Positions 9,738 through 18,530 of a stretch of 64,000 bases of DNA are shown here, piece after piece. The DNA comes from Geosporobacter ferrireducens. GTDB taxonomy: Bacteria > Bacillota > Clostridia > Peptostreptococcales > Thermotaleaceae. Position numbers and translations under genes: made by a program. The notes under the pieces were generated by a model, which saw nothing but the letters and a program-made list of their open reading frames with translations, had not been told where the DNA came from and made no database searches. The stretch lies in assembly GCF_001750685.1 (NCBI RefSeq), contig NZ_CP017269.1, forward strand, positions 4,381,416 to 4,445,415, written 5' to 3'. Numbering within the stretch: position 1 is the first letter of the stretch; every line of letters starts with the position of its first letter.

Positions 9738-11183
9738 TTATTTTGGATCCGGTTTATGCAACAAACACTGGTATAAGTTGATATATTCTTCTGCTGATTT
9801 TTTCCAACTATAGTCACAGTGAATGGCATTTTTGAAGATTCTATCCCAAATCTTTTTATCCTGATAATATTGTAAGGCCCGTTTAAGGGTATATAGCATG
9901 TCATGGGCATTATAGTGGGTAAAGCTAAAGCCATTTCCTTCTTGTGTATACTCATTGTAGGATTGAACCGTATCCTTCAGACCTCCCGTTTCGCGGACAA
10001 CAGGAATACTGCCATACCGCAGCGCTATCAACTGTCCAATACCGCAGGGTTCAAAGCGTGAGGGCATGAGAAATAAATCTGATGCAGCATAAATCTGATG
10101 GGCTAATCTATCGTCAAATTGTATTCTTACTGCAAGCTTGTGGGGGTAACGGCCTGCGCAGCTGCGAAATAATTCTTCATATTTTGTTTCTCCGGTACCT
10201 AGTACTATCATTTGCAGATCCAAAGTAAGAAGGTCCTCCAGCACATGTGCAATCAAATCTAATCCTTTCGAACTGACCAATCGGGATATAATTGTTACCA
10301 TTGGAATTTCACTATTTATTGGCAAATCTAAACTTTCTTGCAGTTTTTCCTTGTTAAGCGCTTTTTTAGAGAGAGAACGGACATAGTGTGACGCTATATA
10401 GGGATCTGTATTAGGATTATAAATCGTATAATCAATTCCATTGACAATTCCGTATAGGTATTTTTTCCTTTTTCGAAGCAGTCCATCTAAGGTTTCTCCA
10501 AAATAGGGAGTTTGTATTTCCTCTGCATAAGTTTTACTAACGGTAGTCAGCAGATCAGAGAAAATGATCCCTGCTTTCATATAATTGATTTGTCCATGGT
10601 ATTCTAAGGTATCAATTGTAAAATAATGATCGTCTAATCCTAATAAATCTGAAAGGATGCTATAGGGAAATATACCCTGATACATAAGGTTATGAATCGT
10701 GTAGATTGCTTTTATCTTTCGATAGAATTCAGTGCTGCTAAGATGAGTTTTAAGAAAAACACTGATCATTGCAGTATGCCAGTCATGACAATGAAGAATA
10801 TCCGGTTGAAAGTCAATGTGAGGTAAAATTTCAAGAACTGCACGACTGAAGAATGCAAAACGTTCTGCGTCATCCTCATAGCCATATAAACCCTCGCGAC
10901 CAAAGTAATATTTGTTGTCTATGAAATAGAAGGGGATCCCTTCATAGACTAGGGTTTCAATTCCACAGTACTGCGTTCTCCATCCCAATGGGACAGTAAT
11001 ACTTTTTATAGGTGTCATTTGTTCTTTCCAATGGGAGGGAATGGATTCGTATTTGGGTATAATAACCCGTATGTCGATCTCTTTTTGAAGCAGCGCCTTA
11101 GGAAGAGAACCAATAACATCTGCAAGGCCGCCTGTTTTAATGAAGGGAGTACCTTCTGCAGCGGCAAATAAAACTTTAATCAT
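9738..11183 (-). CDS. glgA: Glycogen synthase (ADP-glucose)
   Basis: A 481-residue GT5 enzyme that transfers glucose from ADP-glucose to the growing alpha-1,4-glucan. The N-terminal KTGGLADVIGSLP motif binds ADP-glucose, and the C-terminal Rossmann domain has SRFEPCGIGQL, the conserved E-X7-E type region. Length is normal. A strong AAGGAGG lies 8 nt before the ATG. It is fourth in the glg operon, after glgB, glgC and glgD. Confidence 0.96.
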   Translation of the reverse strand: MIKVLFAAAEGTPFIKTGGLADVIGSLPKALLQKEIDIRVIIPKYESIPSHWKEQMTPIKSITVPLGWRTQYCGIETLVYEGIPFYFIDNKYYFGREGLYGYEDDAERFAFFSRAVLEILPHIDFQPDILHCHDWHTAMISVFLKTHLSSTEFYRKIKAIYTIHNLMYQGIFPYSILSDLLGLDDHYFTIDTLEYHGQINYMKAGIIFSDLLTTVSKTYAEEIQTPYFGETLDGLLRKRKKYLYGIVNGIDYTIYNPNTDPYIASHYVRSLSKKALNKEKLQESLDLPINSEIPMVTIISRLVSSKGLDLIAHVLEDLLTLDLQMIVLGTGETKYEELFRSCAGRYPHKLAVRIQFDDRLAHQIYAASDLFLMPSRFEPCGIGQLIALRYGSIPVVRETGGLKDTVQSYNEYTQEGNGFSFTHYNAHDMLYTLKRALQYYQDKKIWDRIFKNAIHCDYSWKKSAEEYINLYQCLLHKPDPK

Positions 11184-11200
11184 TTGTTTATCCTCCTTTC

Positions 11201-12319
11201 TTATATGCGGGATTTCTTTTCGATAATGATTGGGTATTCTTTCAGACCTGCCAATTGCTTTTCAGCAGATACACGAACCTCCTTATCCAAAATGACATTT
11301 TCCAGTTCTGCATTTTCACCAATTACGCAGTTTTGAAGAATAATACTGTTGCGGATCTTTGCGCCCTTATGAATTCGAACGCCTCTGAAAAGGACGCTGT
11401 TTTCAACAGCTCCGTTTATAACGCAGCCATTGGCTACCAAGGCATTCTTTACCATGGCATGCTCCATGTATTTTACAGGGGCCTGATCTTTAACTTTTGT
11501 ATAGATCAAACCTGACTTTAAAAATACTTCCTCCCATATATCAGGGTTCAGCAAATCCATGTTATGTCTATAGTAGCTTTGTACAGAATGAATGCGCCCT
11601 ACATAGCCTGAATGATGATAGCCATAAACTTTGTAGCGTTGTAGGTTTTTCAGAATGCCATCCAGGATAAAGTCGTAACCACCTTTAGAAATACACTCAT
11701 CGATGATGTCAATCAACCGCGTTCTTTCTAGAAGATACATTTCCATGGATATTTTATTGCTCCGTTGCTTGATGGGGTTGATTTCCAAGTCGGTGACTTG
11801 ACCGGAAGGAGTAGTATGGAGAAATGTAGATTTAGAAAAATCATGAACTTCACCATTTTCTTCTGTGTATATCATCGTTATGTCTGCTTGTTTTTGCTGA
11901 TGTACTTGTAAAATCTGGTTGTAATTGATGTTGCAGACCATGTTTGCGCCAGAAATAGCAACATATCTCTGACGGCTTTTTTGAAGATATTCCAGATTGG
12001 CATGAAAATTGTCCAGATCTCCTTTTTGCATGCCCAGCGGACAATTATTATAGGCTGGGGGGAGAATAAAAAGCCCATCCCGTTTGCGGTCTAGGTCCCA
12101 TTCTTTGCCTGAACGGAGATGATCCATTAAGGAACGGTATTTGCCCTGAACTAAGATGCCCACATTGCGAATCCCTGAATTAACCATATTCGACAGTACA
12201 AAATCAATCATACGATATCTGCCGCCAAAGGGCACTGAAGCCATATATCTGTTTGCAGTCAGTTCTTTTAACTGATTTCCATTTTTCGTATTATTAATAA
12301 TCCCCATTATCAAACTCAT
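11201..12319 (-). CDS. glgD: Glucose-1-phosphate adenylyltransferase regulatory subunit GlgD
   Basis: A 372-residue GlgC paralogue. The nucleotidyltransferase region aligns with GlgC (ASVPFGGRYRMIDFVLSN), but the N-terminal pyrophosphorylase signature GGxGxRL of GlgC is replaced by NTKNGNQLKELT, so it is probably catalytically weak. In Bacillus, GlgD forms a heterotetramer with GlgC and raises its activity. The C-terminus has left-handed beta-helix hexapeptide repeats. Start ATG 12319 (MSLIMGII) is chosen because GGAG lies 8 nt upstream; the longer frame to 12376 adds 19 unlikely residues. Confidence 0.92.
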   Translation of the reverse strand: MSLIMGIINNTKNGNQLKELTANRYMASVPFGGRYRMIDFVLSNMVNSGIRNVGILVQGKYRSLMDHLRSGKEWDLDRKRDGLFILPPAYNNCPLGMQKGDLDNFHANLEYLQKSRQRYVAISGANMVCNINYNQILQVHQQKQADITMIYTEENGEVHDFSKSTFLHTTPSGQVTDLEINPIKQRSNKISMEMYLLERTRLIDIIDECISKGGYDFILDGILKNLQRYKVYGYHHSGYVGRIHSVQSYYRHNMDLLNPDIWEEVFLKSGLIYTKVKDQAPVKYMEHAMVKNALVANGCVINGAVENSVLFRGVRIHKGAKIRNSIILQNCVIGENAELENVILDKEVRVSAEKQLAGLKEYPIIIEKKSRI

Positions 12320-12422
12320 ACCCATCACTCCATTATCTAATGATTGTAAATACAATAAGTTTCCAAACCGTAACACCCTATATAAAACTAAATCTCATCA
12401 TCTAATATACTTACGGATGGAA

Positions 12423-13634
12423 TTAATCCTCCTGAGAAACCATAGCGCCGTTTGAAATAATCGTTGCTCTTGGAATATCCATACCTTCTCCAATAACTGT
12501 AATTTCACCGTAATTCGGATCCCCGCGGAAGTAGAAGTCATCCAGATCTTCACAACCGATAAAAGCTCTCTTTCTGATGACAGAAGCCTCACCGATAATG
12601 GCTTTTTCAATACATACATTAGCGCCTATTTTCACATAAGGCATAATGACAGAATTTCTAATCTTTGCGCCAGTACCTACATATACACCAGGGAAGATCA
12701 CAGAGTTTTCAACTTCACCTAAAATTAGACAGCCTTCATTGATTAAAGAGCGTCGTATTCTTGCATTGGGTGCGATATAGTTAGGCGGTTGTGTAGGATT
12801 GACCGAGTATATACGCCAGTGGGGATCATATAGATCCAACTCAGGATGATCAGAAAGTAAGTCCATATTAGCTTCCCAGAAGCTTTCTATAGTACCCACG
12901 TCCTTCCAATAGCCTGAAAAACGATAAGCATACATTTTTTCATTCCTTTGAAGCATGGCAGGGATAATGTTCTTACCAAAATCATGACTAGAACCATGTG
13001 TTTGTTCATCTTCGATTAAATACTTTTTTAAGATAGACCACTTGAAGATATAGATGCCCATAGATGCCAGATTATTTTGGGGATGGGCCGGTTTTTCATC
13101 AAATTCTATGATTCGATCCATTTCATTTGTATTCATAATTCCGAAACGGCTTGCTTCCGCTAATGGAACCTCTATAACTGATATGGTAGCATCCGCATTT
13201 CTTTTTTTATGTTCCTCCATCATGGGGCTATAGTCCATTTTATAGATATGATCTCCTGATAAAATCAGCACATTTTCAGGATTATGCTGGTCGATAAAAT
13301 CTATATTTTGATAAATGGCATTGGCTGTACCCTTATACCATTCTCCACCTTGCTCTTTGACAAAAGGCGGGAGTACGGTAACACCGCCGTTTTTTCTATC
13401 TAGATTCCAAGAACGGCCGATACCGATATAAGAATTTAGCACTAAAGGTTTATATTGTGTCAAGACACCTACGGTATCAATATCTGAGTTAGCACAATTG
13501 CTTAAAGTAAAATCAATGATGCGGTATTTACCGCCAAATGGAACTGCGGGTTTTGCCAGTCGTTTTGTTAGAATACCTAAACGACTGCCTTGTCCTCCTG
13601 CCAATATCATGGCAATACATTCTTTTTTCATCAC
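12423..13634 (-). CDS. glgC: Glucose-1-phosphate adenylyltransferase
   Basis: A 403-residue ADP-glucose pyrophosphorylase catalysing ATP + glucose-1-P to ADP-glucose + PPi, the committed step of glycogen synthesis. The N-terminal [20 protein letters not shown] is the nucleotide-binding signature. FDEKPAHP supplies the glucose-1-P lysine block, and the C-terminus is a left-handed beta-helix (repeats such as [14 protein letters not shown]). A GGGGGAA ribosome-binding site precedes the ATG. It sits between glgB and glgD. Confidence 0.96.
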   Translation of the reverse strand: MMKKECIAMILAGGQGSRLGILTKRLAKPAVPFGGKYRIIDFTLSNCANSDIDTVGVLTQYKPLVLNSYIGIGRSWNLDRKNGGVTVLPPFVKEQGGEWYKGTANAIYQNIDFIDQHNPENVLILSGDHIYKMDYSPMMEEHKKRNADATISVIEVPLAEASRFGIMNTNEMDRIIEFDEKPAHPQNNLASMGIYIFKWSILKKYLIEDEQTHGSSHDFGKNIIPAMLQRNEKMYAYRFSGYWKDVGTIESFWEANMDLLSDHPELDLYDPHWRIYSVNPTQPPNYIAPNARIRRSLINEGCLILGEVENSVIFPGVYVGTGAKIRNSVIMPYVKIGANVCIEKAIIGEASVIRKRAFIGCEDLDDFYFRGDPNYGEITVIGEGMDIPRATIISNGAMVSQED

Positions 13635-13656
13635 ACGGTATTCCCCCTTTAATGGT

Positions 13657-15576
13657 TTAACACTCTTCCATGGGATTTGCCGAGGGCTTTTGATATTTTA
13701 GGAACAAGGTTGCCAGCGGAGGAACCTTCAATACTATAGAGTGCGGTTGACTATGCCAAGGTTGGGAATCCGCTGCCAGTGTACAGTGATTGGATTGTCC
13801 GGAACCCCCAAAACAAACCATGTCACTGTTGAATAATTCTACATAGTGCCCTTTCTTTGGTACACCGATCCGATAATTGTCATATACGATCGGCGTAAAG
13901 TTACAAAGTATAATGATAAACGCCTCAGGGTCTTTGCCCATACGCATAAAGGTAATAATACTATGCTGATAATCATGAGGATCAATCCACTGAAAACCTT
14001 GCCAGTCGTGGTCATAGGTCCATAAAGCGGATTCTTGGCGATACAGGCAGTTTAGTTTTTCTACATAAAGGTGCAGCTTGCGGTGCATATCATAATCAAG
14101 TAAAAACCAATCTAAACCTTTTTGTTCATCCCACTCGATAAATTGGCCGAATTCTCCACCCATAAAAATCAACTTCTTACCGGGATGAGCTATCATATAT
14201 CCATAAAAAGCACGTAATGATGCGAACTTTTGCCAATAATCTCCTGGCATCTTATTTAGTAAAGATTTTTTCCCGTGAACTACTTCGTCATGGGATAAAG
14301 GTAAAATAAAATTTTCTGAAAAGGCATACATTAGTGAGAAGGTAAGCAGTTCGTGATGCCATTTGCGGTGGATGGAATCTGTCTGCATATAACGAAGCAT
14401 ATCATTCATCCATCCCATATTCCATTTGTAATTATAGCCGAGACCACCCAGGTAAGTAGGCTTTGATACCATAGGCCATTGGGTAGATTCCTCTGCAATC
14501 ATCAATGCACAGGGGAAATAAGAGAATACTGTTTCATTTAACTTTTTCATAAAGTCTACGGCTTCCAGATTTTCCTTGCCTCCATGAATATTAGGAACCC
14601 ACTGGCCGGCCTCTTTGCCATAATCCAAATAGAGCATACTGGCTACTGCATCAACCCGCAATCCATCAATGTGAAAAACGTCAAGCCAGAATATGGCGTT
14701 AGAAATTAAAAAGCTTCTGACTTCCGGCTTGCCCAGATCGAAGGATAGAGTTCCCCAATGAAAATTCTCGGCGCGCATTGGATTCGCGTATTCATAGAGC
14801 GGTGTCCCGTCAAATTGCCGTAGCCCATGGGCATCTTTGCAAAAATGTCCAGGAACCCAATCCAGTATGACACCGATCTCTTTTTGATGGCACTGATCTA
14901 CAAAATACATAAAATCCTGAGGTTCACCGTATCTACTAGTGACAGCAAAATAACCTGTAGACTGGTATCCCCAAGAACCGTCGAAAGGATGTTCCGTAAG
15001 CGGAAGAATTTCAATATGGGTATAACCCATATTAACTACATAGGGAATCAATTCCTCTGCTAAATCACGATAAGAATAAAAAGAGCCATCTGCTTTTCGC
15101 TTCCACGAACCCAAGTGAACCTCATAGATTAACATAGGACTGTCATACATAGCAGACGAATTTTTACTAGAAAGCCAAGCTTTATCCTGCCAACCATATG
15201 TATCAAGATTACTGATTCTAGAAGCCGTTCCGGGGCGAAATTCGCTGCTGAAACCATAGGGATCAGCTTTATAAAGGATTTCTCCCTGTTGTGTATAGAT
15301 TAGATATTTGTATAGGCCTCCATCTTGAATACCAGAAATAAATAGATTCCAAATACCCGATTCTTTAGTCTTAGTCATTTGATATCCATTGGGATCCCAA
15401 TGGTTGAAGTCTCCAACAACTGCTACTTGAAGGGCATTGGGAGCCCATAGGGAAAAGCGGACACCCTCCAAGTCGCCATCCATCGTTTTGTGGGCACCAA
15501 GGAATTTATAGCTGTGGGCATGAGTTCCTTGATGGAATAGGTAGAGATCGAAATCGCTTATGGTTTGTAGCTTCAT
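13657..15576 (-). CDS. glgB: 1,4-alpha-glucan branching enzyme
   Basis: A 639-residue GH13 branching enzyme that creates alpha-1,6 branches in glycogen. An N-terminal CBM48 domain (about 20-110, FSLWAPNA...VVGDFNHWD) precedes the barrel with DWVPGHF (I), [12 protein letters not shown] (II, nucleophile Asp), MIAEEST (III, Glu) and LSHDEVVHG (IV). It is the first gene of the minus-strand glycogen operon; AAAGGGGTG lies upstream of the ATG and a sigma-A-like promoter is visible further upstream. Confidence 0.96.
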   Translation of the reverse strand: MKLQTISDFDLYLFHQGTHAHSYKFLGAHKTMDGDLEGVRFSLWAPNALQVAVVGDFNHWDPNGYQMTKTKESGIWNLFISGIQDGGLYKYLIYTQQGEILYKADPYGFSSEFRPGTASRISNLDTYGWQDKAWLSSKNSSAMYDSPMLIYEVHLGSWKRKADGSFYSYRDLAEELIPYVVNMGYTHIEILPLTEHPFDGSWGYQSTGYFAVTSRYGEPQDFMYFVDQCHQKEIGVILDWVPGHFCKDAHGLRQFDGTPLYEYANPMRAENFHWGTLSFDLGKPEVRSFLISNAIFWLDVFHIDGLRVDAVASMLYLDYGKEAGQWVPNIHGGKENLEAVDFMKKLNETVFSYFPCALMIAEESTQWPMVSKPTYLGGLGYNYKWNMGWMNDMLRYMQTDSIHRKWHHELLTFSLMYAFSENFILPLSHDEVVHGKKSLLNKMPGDYWQKFASLRAFYGYMIAHPGKKLIFMGGEFGQFIEWDEQKGLDWFLLDYDMHRKLHLYVEKLNCLYRQESALWTYDHDWQGFQWIDPHDYQHSIITFMRMGKDPEAFIIILCNFTPIVYDNYRIGVPKKGHYVELFNSDMVCFGGSGQSNHCTLAADSQPWHSQPHSIVLKVPPLATLFLKYQKPSANPMEEC

Positions 15577-15616
15577 GGGTTATAACACCCCTTTCATTCT
15601 TTGGTTTTTTACACGT

Positions 15617-15645
15617 ATATTATGTCTATACCCAATGGCTGTAAA
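15617..15645 (-). promoter_or_regulatory. Promoter of glycogen operon
   Basis: On the minus strand, TTTACA (15645-15640), a 17-nt spacer and TAATAT (15622-15617), about 40 nt upstream of glgB. Confidence 0.55.
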
Positions 15646-15860
15646 GTATAACTAAATAGCCACAATAACAAAAAATTATAATTACATTTTCTGTCGAAAT
15701 GATTGAAGGTGAAAAGTTGTGTTTAGAATAGAAATGGAACGGTTTTTACTGTAGACTATAGGTATGTGACAATAATATTCCAGCCTAAAAGATATATGCC
15801 CGATGAAAAGAAAATATTCCAAAATGATTCAAACAGAATGGTAAAAAAGGAGGGGTGTTT

Positions 15861-17114
15861 TTGAACGATTGGCTTCAGCTGTTTCAAATGGCTTTTTTAT
15901 CGCTTATGACAGCGATTGTTAATCCCTTGTTTTGGCTGGTATTTATTCTGGTCATGATTCAATATAAGAAAATCATAAAAATGGAAATGAGTATTCTTGG
16001 GATGCCTAAGCATTCCATAAAGGATAAAATGAGAAATGCTCTATGGATGGGACTTTTGGGAGGATTTATTGGAACAATATTCTTCATTCTGTTGGGTATT
16101 ACCCTACAACCTAAGGATTTTACTTATATTTTACCGATGGCAGTTTTTATGATGATGATTAATGCCCGGTATATCTGTTTTTCTTATGCGGGAGGATTAT
16201 TGAGCCTGTTTAGTTTGGTCTTCGGGTTTCCACAGATTAATGTTTCCAGTATTATGGCAATTGTAGCGCTGCTCCATTTGGTAGAGAGTATGCTGATCTG
16301 GCTTGATGGAGATAAGGATGCGACACCTATTTTTATGAAGGATCCCAGATATGGTGTAATAGGCGGCTTTATGCTGCAGCGATTTTGGCCGATACCTTTT
16401 ACCGTATTACTTTTATCAATGGGGACTAGTGAAGGTGCAAGAGAGCTGAACCTCTCGGATTGGTGGCCGCTATTTCGAGCACAAATAAACAGCATTAATC
16501 TGGAGCAAACAATGCTTCAAATGTCTGTAGTAGTAGCAGCTCTAGGCTATGGCGATATTGCTTTATCTGCTACACCAAAGGAAAAAACCAGAAAGTCATC
16601 TTTGCGATTATTAGCCTACAGCCTGATTCTATTGCTTCTTTCTGTGATTTCTACCAGGTTGCAAGTATTTCAATATATTGCGGCTTTATTCGCTCCTTTC
16701 GGACACGAAGCCTTGATTATTTATGGGCAAAAAGAAGAAAAAAGATTAAAGCCTATTTTTCGCAATTATTCAGAAGGTGTCACCGTATTAGATGTGATGC
16801 AGGATGGATACGGCAGAGAGATGGGTTTAAGACCAGGAGATGTCATTTTAAAAATTAATAATCGTATGATTACGAACCAGGAGAGTATTCGGGAAGTATT
16901 ATACGATTTTCCATCTTATATTTGGGTGGACATCATAACGAGAAAGGGCATTCGAAAAACTCTGGAGCATAAAGACTACAGGAGAGGAATTAGAAATCTG
17001 GACATCATTGTGATTCCAGAACAGGCAGAAGTATTGTTTCAACCGCAAACCTCCTTTAGCTTGGGAACGAAATTGATCAAAAAGGTTTTTGGAAAACAAA
17101 AAACGACAATGTAG
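15861..17114 (+). CDS. MinJ-like polytopic membrane protein with PDZ domain
   Basis: A 417-residue protein with about seven or eight hydrophobic segments in residues 1-285 and a cytoplasmic-type PDZ domain at about 290-375 (GVTVLDVMQDGYGREMGLRPGDVILKIN). The layout matches B. subtilis MinJ, the topological factor that recruits MinCD to division sites; MinJ function here is inference. No protease catalytic motif is present. TTG 15861 is chosen because AAGGAGGGG (15847-15855) lies 5 nt upstream; no ATG is available. In B. subtilis minJ lies near ctpB and uvrBA (recalled), and all three occur in this window in that order. Confidence 0.75.
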   Translation: MNDWLQLFQMAFLSLMTAIVNPLFWLVFILVMIQYKKIIKMEMSILGMPKHSIKDKMRNALWMGLLGGFIGTIFFILLGITLQPKDFTYILPMAVFMMMINARYICFSYAGGLLSLFSLVFGFPQINVSSIMAIVALLHLVESMLIWLDGDKDATPIFMKDPRYGVIGGFMLQRFWPIPFTVLLLSMGTSEGARELNLSDWWPLFRAQINSINLEQTMLQMSVVVAALGYGDIALSATPKEKTRKSSLRLLAYSLILLLLSVISTRLQVFQYIAALFAPFGHEALIIYGQKEEKRLKPIFRNYSEGVTVLDVMQDGYGREMGLRPGDVILKINNRMITNQESIREVLYDFPSYIWVDIITRKGIRKTLEHKDYRRGIRNLDIIVIPEQAEVLFQPQTSFSLGTKLIKKVFGKQKTTM

Positions 17115-17435
17115 ATACGTGGTATGTTTATGTTATGAGAGATTATTCATGCTGTATTTTCAAAAGGCAAGTGGTTGAACGCAGAAACCCTTGCTCTTTT
17201 TATGGAGAGTTTTTCACAAGCATCCTGTCAGAAGATTTAAGAGATAGGGCTGTGAAAAAACTTGGTAAAAAATATCAGTTAATTGTCAACAATAGGACTA
17301 TGGACCTGATTACACAGAATAAAAACATGATAACATATAATATAAAAGTCCTGTACATCAAGATTCGAAAAATACATGATTAGAATTTGTTTTGCACTTT
17401 ATAAAATTAATAGACCAGAGAGAAGGGACGTATAT
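17115..17435 (+). other. 321-nt gap without a convincing gene
   Basis: An 82-codon frame (17135-17383) has no ribosome-binding site and an Ile/Lys/Asn-rich, low-complexity C-terminus, so it is not called. A TATAAT at 17336-17341 could be the -10 of the following LytTR gene; the best -35 (TTACAC, 17310) is 20 nt away. AGGACT (17293) and AGTCCT (17347) form a small inverted repeat of unknown meaning. Confidence 0.5.
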
Positions 17436-18197
17436 ATGTTAAAGGTTGTTATTGGAGAAGATAATCGGCATGAAAGACTGATGCTGAAAAAAATGTTAAA
17501 TCGGATCTCCGATTTAGTCGTAGAGGGAGAAGCAGATAATGGACCAGATCTCATTGAATTGGTAGATAAGTTGAAGCCGCAGATTGTATTTTTAGATATT
17601 AATATGCCTAAAATGAGTGGACTAGAGGCGGCAATAGAGTTGCTGGATATTAATCCTCAAATATTTATTATTTTTGCGACGGCATATGACCATTATACGA
17701 GAGAGGCTTTCGATGTTTATGCCTTTGATTATTTAGTAAAGCCATATGATTTTGAAAGAATTGTAAAAACGGTGGATCGCATCAAGCGGTTTGTATATTA
17801 TCCTTTTAACGGAATTAGACAGGCTGAAAAGGCTGTGGAATATGACAGCATCCAGATGAATAATAGGCATCAGCATATGATCATACAAGCCGATGAACGT
17901 TTGATCTTTATTAAAATGAAAGAGATTATTCTGATAACCCGGAATAGCAGAAAAACTGAAATTCATACCCATAGGGGTGTTTATAAGATTAGCGAATCTC
18001 TGGAGAAAATCGAGAGCAAACTGGATGATAGCTTTTTCAGGTGCCATAGAGGATATATTATCAACGTAGACAAAATTGTGGGAATGCATCCGTGGGGAAA
18101 TAAAACCTACCTGGTACAGCTGGAAAATACCAAAGAGACAGCCCTCATTACGATGGAGAAGCTAAAATTATTTCGACAAATATATTGTATGTTATAA
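17436..18197 (+). CDS. LytTR-family response regulator
   Basis: A 253-residue two-component regulator. Receiver domain 1-120: acidic residues near the N-terminus (GEDN), phospho-acceptor Asp54 in VFLDINMPKMSG, Thr in FATAYD, Lys in LVKPYD. A LytTR DNA-binding domain occupies about 150-250 (IIQADERLIFIKMKEIILI; FFRCHRGYIINVDKI). Relatives such as AgrA, LytR and VirR control extracellular or envelope functions. ATG 17436 follows AGAAGGGA at 17421-17428. No cognate LytS-type kinase is adjacent; the hybrid kinase downstream has its own receiver and HPt and is separated by a leader with a terminator. Confidence 0.92.
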   Translation: MLKVVIGEDNRHERLMLKKMLNRISDLVVEGEADNGPDLIELVDKLKPQIVFLDINMPKMSGLEAAIELLDINPQIFIIFATAYDHYTREAFDVYAFDYLVKPYDFERIVKTVDRIKRFVYYPFNGIRQAEKAVEYDSIQMNNRHQHMIIQADERLIFIKMKEIILITRNSRKTEIHTHRGVYKISESLEKIESKLDDSFFRCHRGYIINVDKIVGMHPWGNKTYLVQLENTKETALITMEKLKLFRQIYCML

Positions 18198-18530
18198 TAA
18201 TGAGAGAACCTATCAAAGTAGATGATTTGATCAAGAAAAACACCTTTTTAGCCAAAAAAAAGACAAAGTCATACAAAATATTGCCTATATCCTTTTTTAG
18301 TTTTATATAATAAATAGGAAAATAGTAACCGTTAAAACTGAAAAATGTCAAATGATATTGATGAAGGGACGGTTCATGATTACGGTATGCTTACAGAAAC
18401 TGAAGATCAGGACGGCAGATCTATTGATGATCGGGCAGTAGACTTCATGGATACTTCTTACAGTATAGTTACCGGCATTTACGCTCCATTTATGGAGTGT
18501 TTTTAATATCTACAGGGGGGATGAAGAATT
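18198..18530 (+). other. Leader region of hybrid histidine kinase gene
   Basis: A 333-nt gap. It contains a possible promoter, TTGCCT (18281-18286) with TATAAT (18306-18311), spacer 19. About 165 nt of transcribed leader would follow before an intrinsic terminator at 18480-18506 and the kinase ATG at 18531. A 53-codon frame (18345-18506) runs through the leader without a recognisable ribosome-binding site. No known riboswitch class was recognised. Confidence 0.5.
18480..18506 (+). terminator. Terminator or attenuator before the hybrid kinase
   Basis: ACGCTCCAT / ATGGAGTGT with a two-base loop as written, followed by TTTTT, only 25 nt upstream of the kinase start. This suits either the end of the LytTR transcript or an attenuator in the kinase leader. 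Confidence 0.7.

Noticed and set aside
17135..17383. 82-codon frame between the MinJ-like and LytTR genes
   Set aside because: No ribosome-binding site, no recognisable domain, low-complexity Ile/Lys/Asn-rich end; the next gene overlaps its tail region upstream of the true start.
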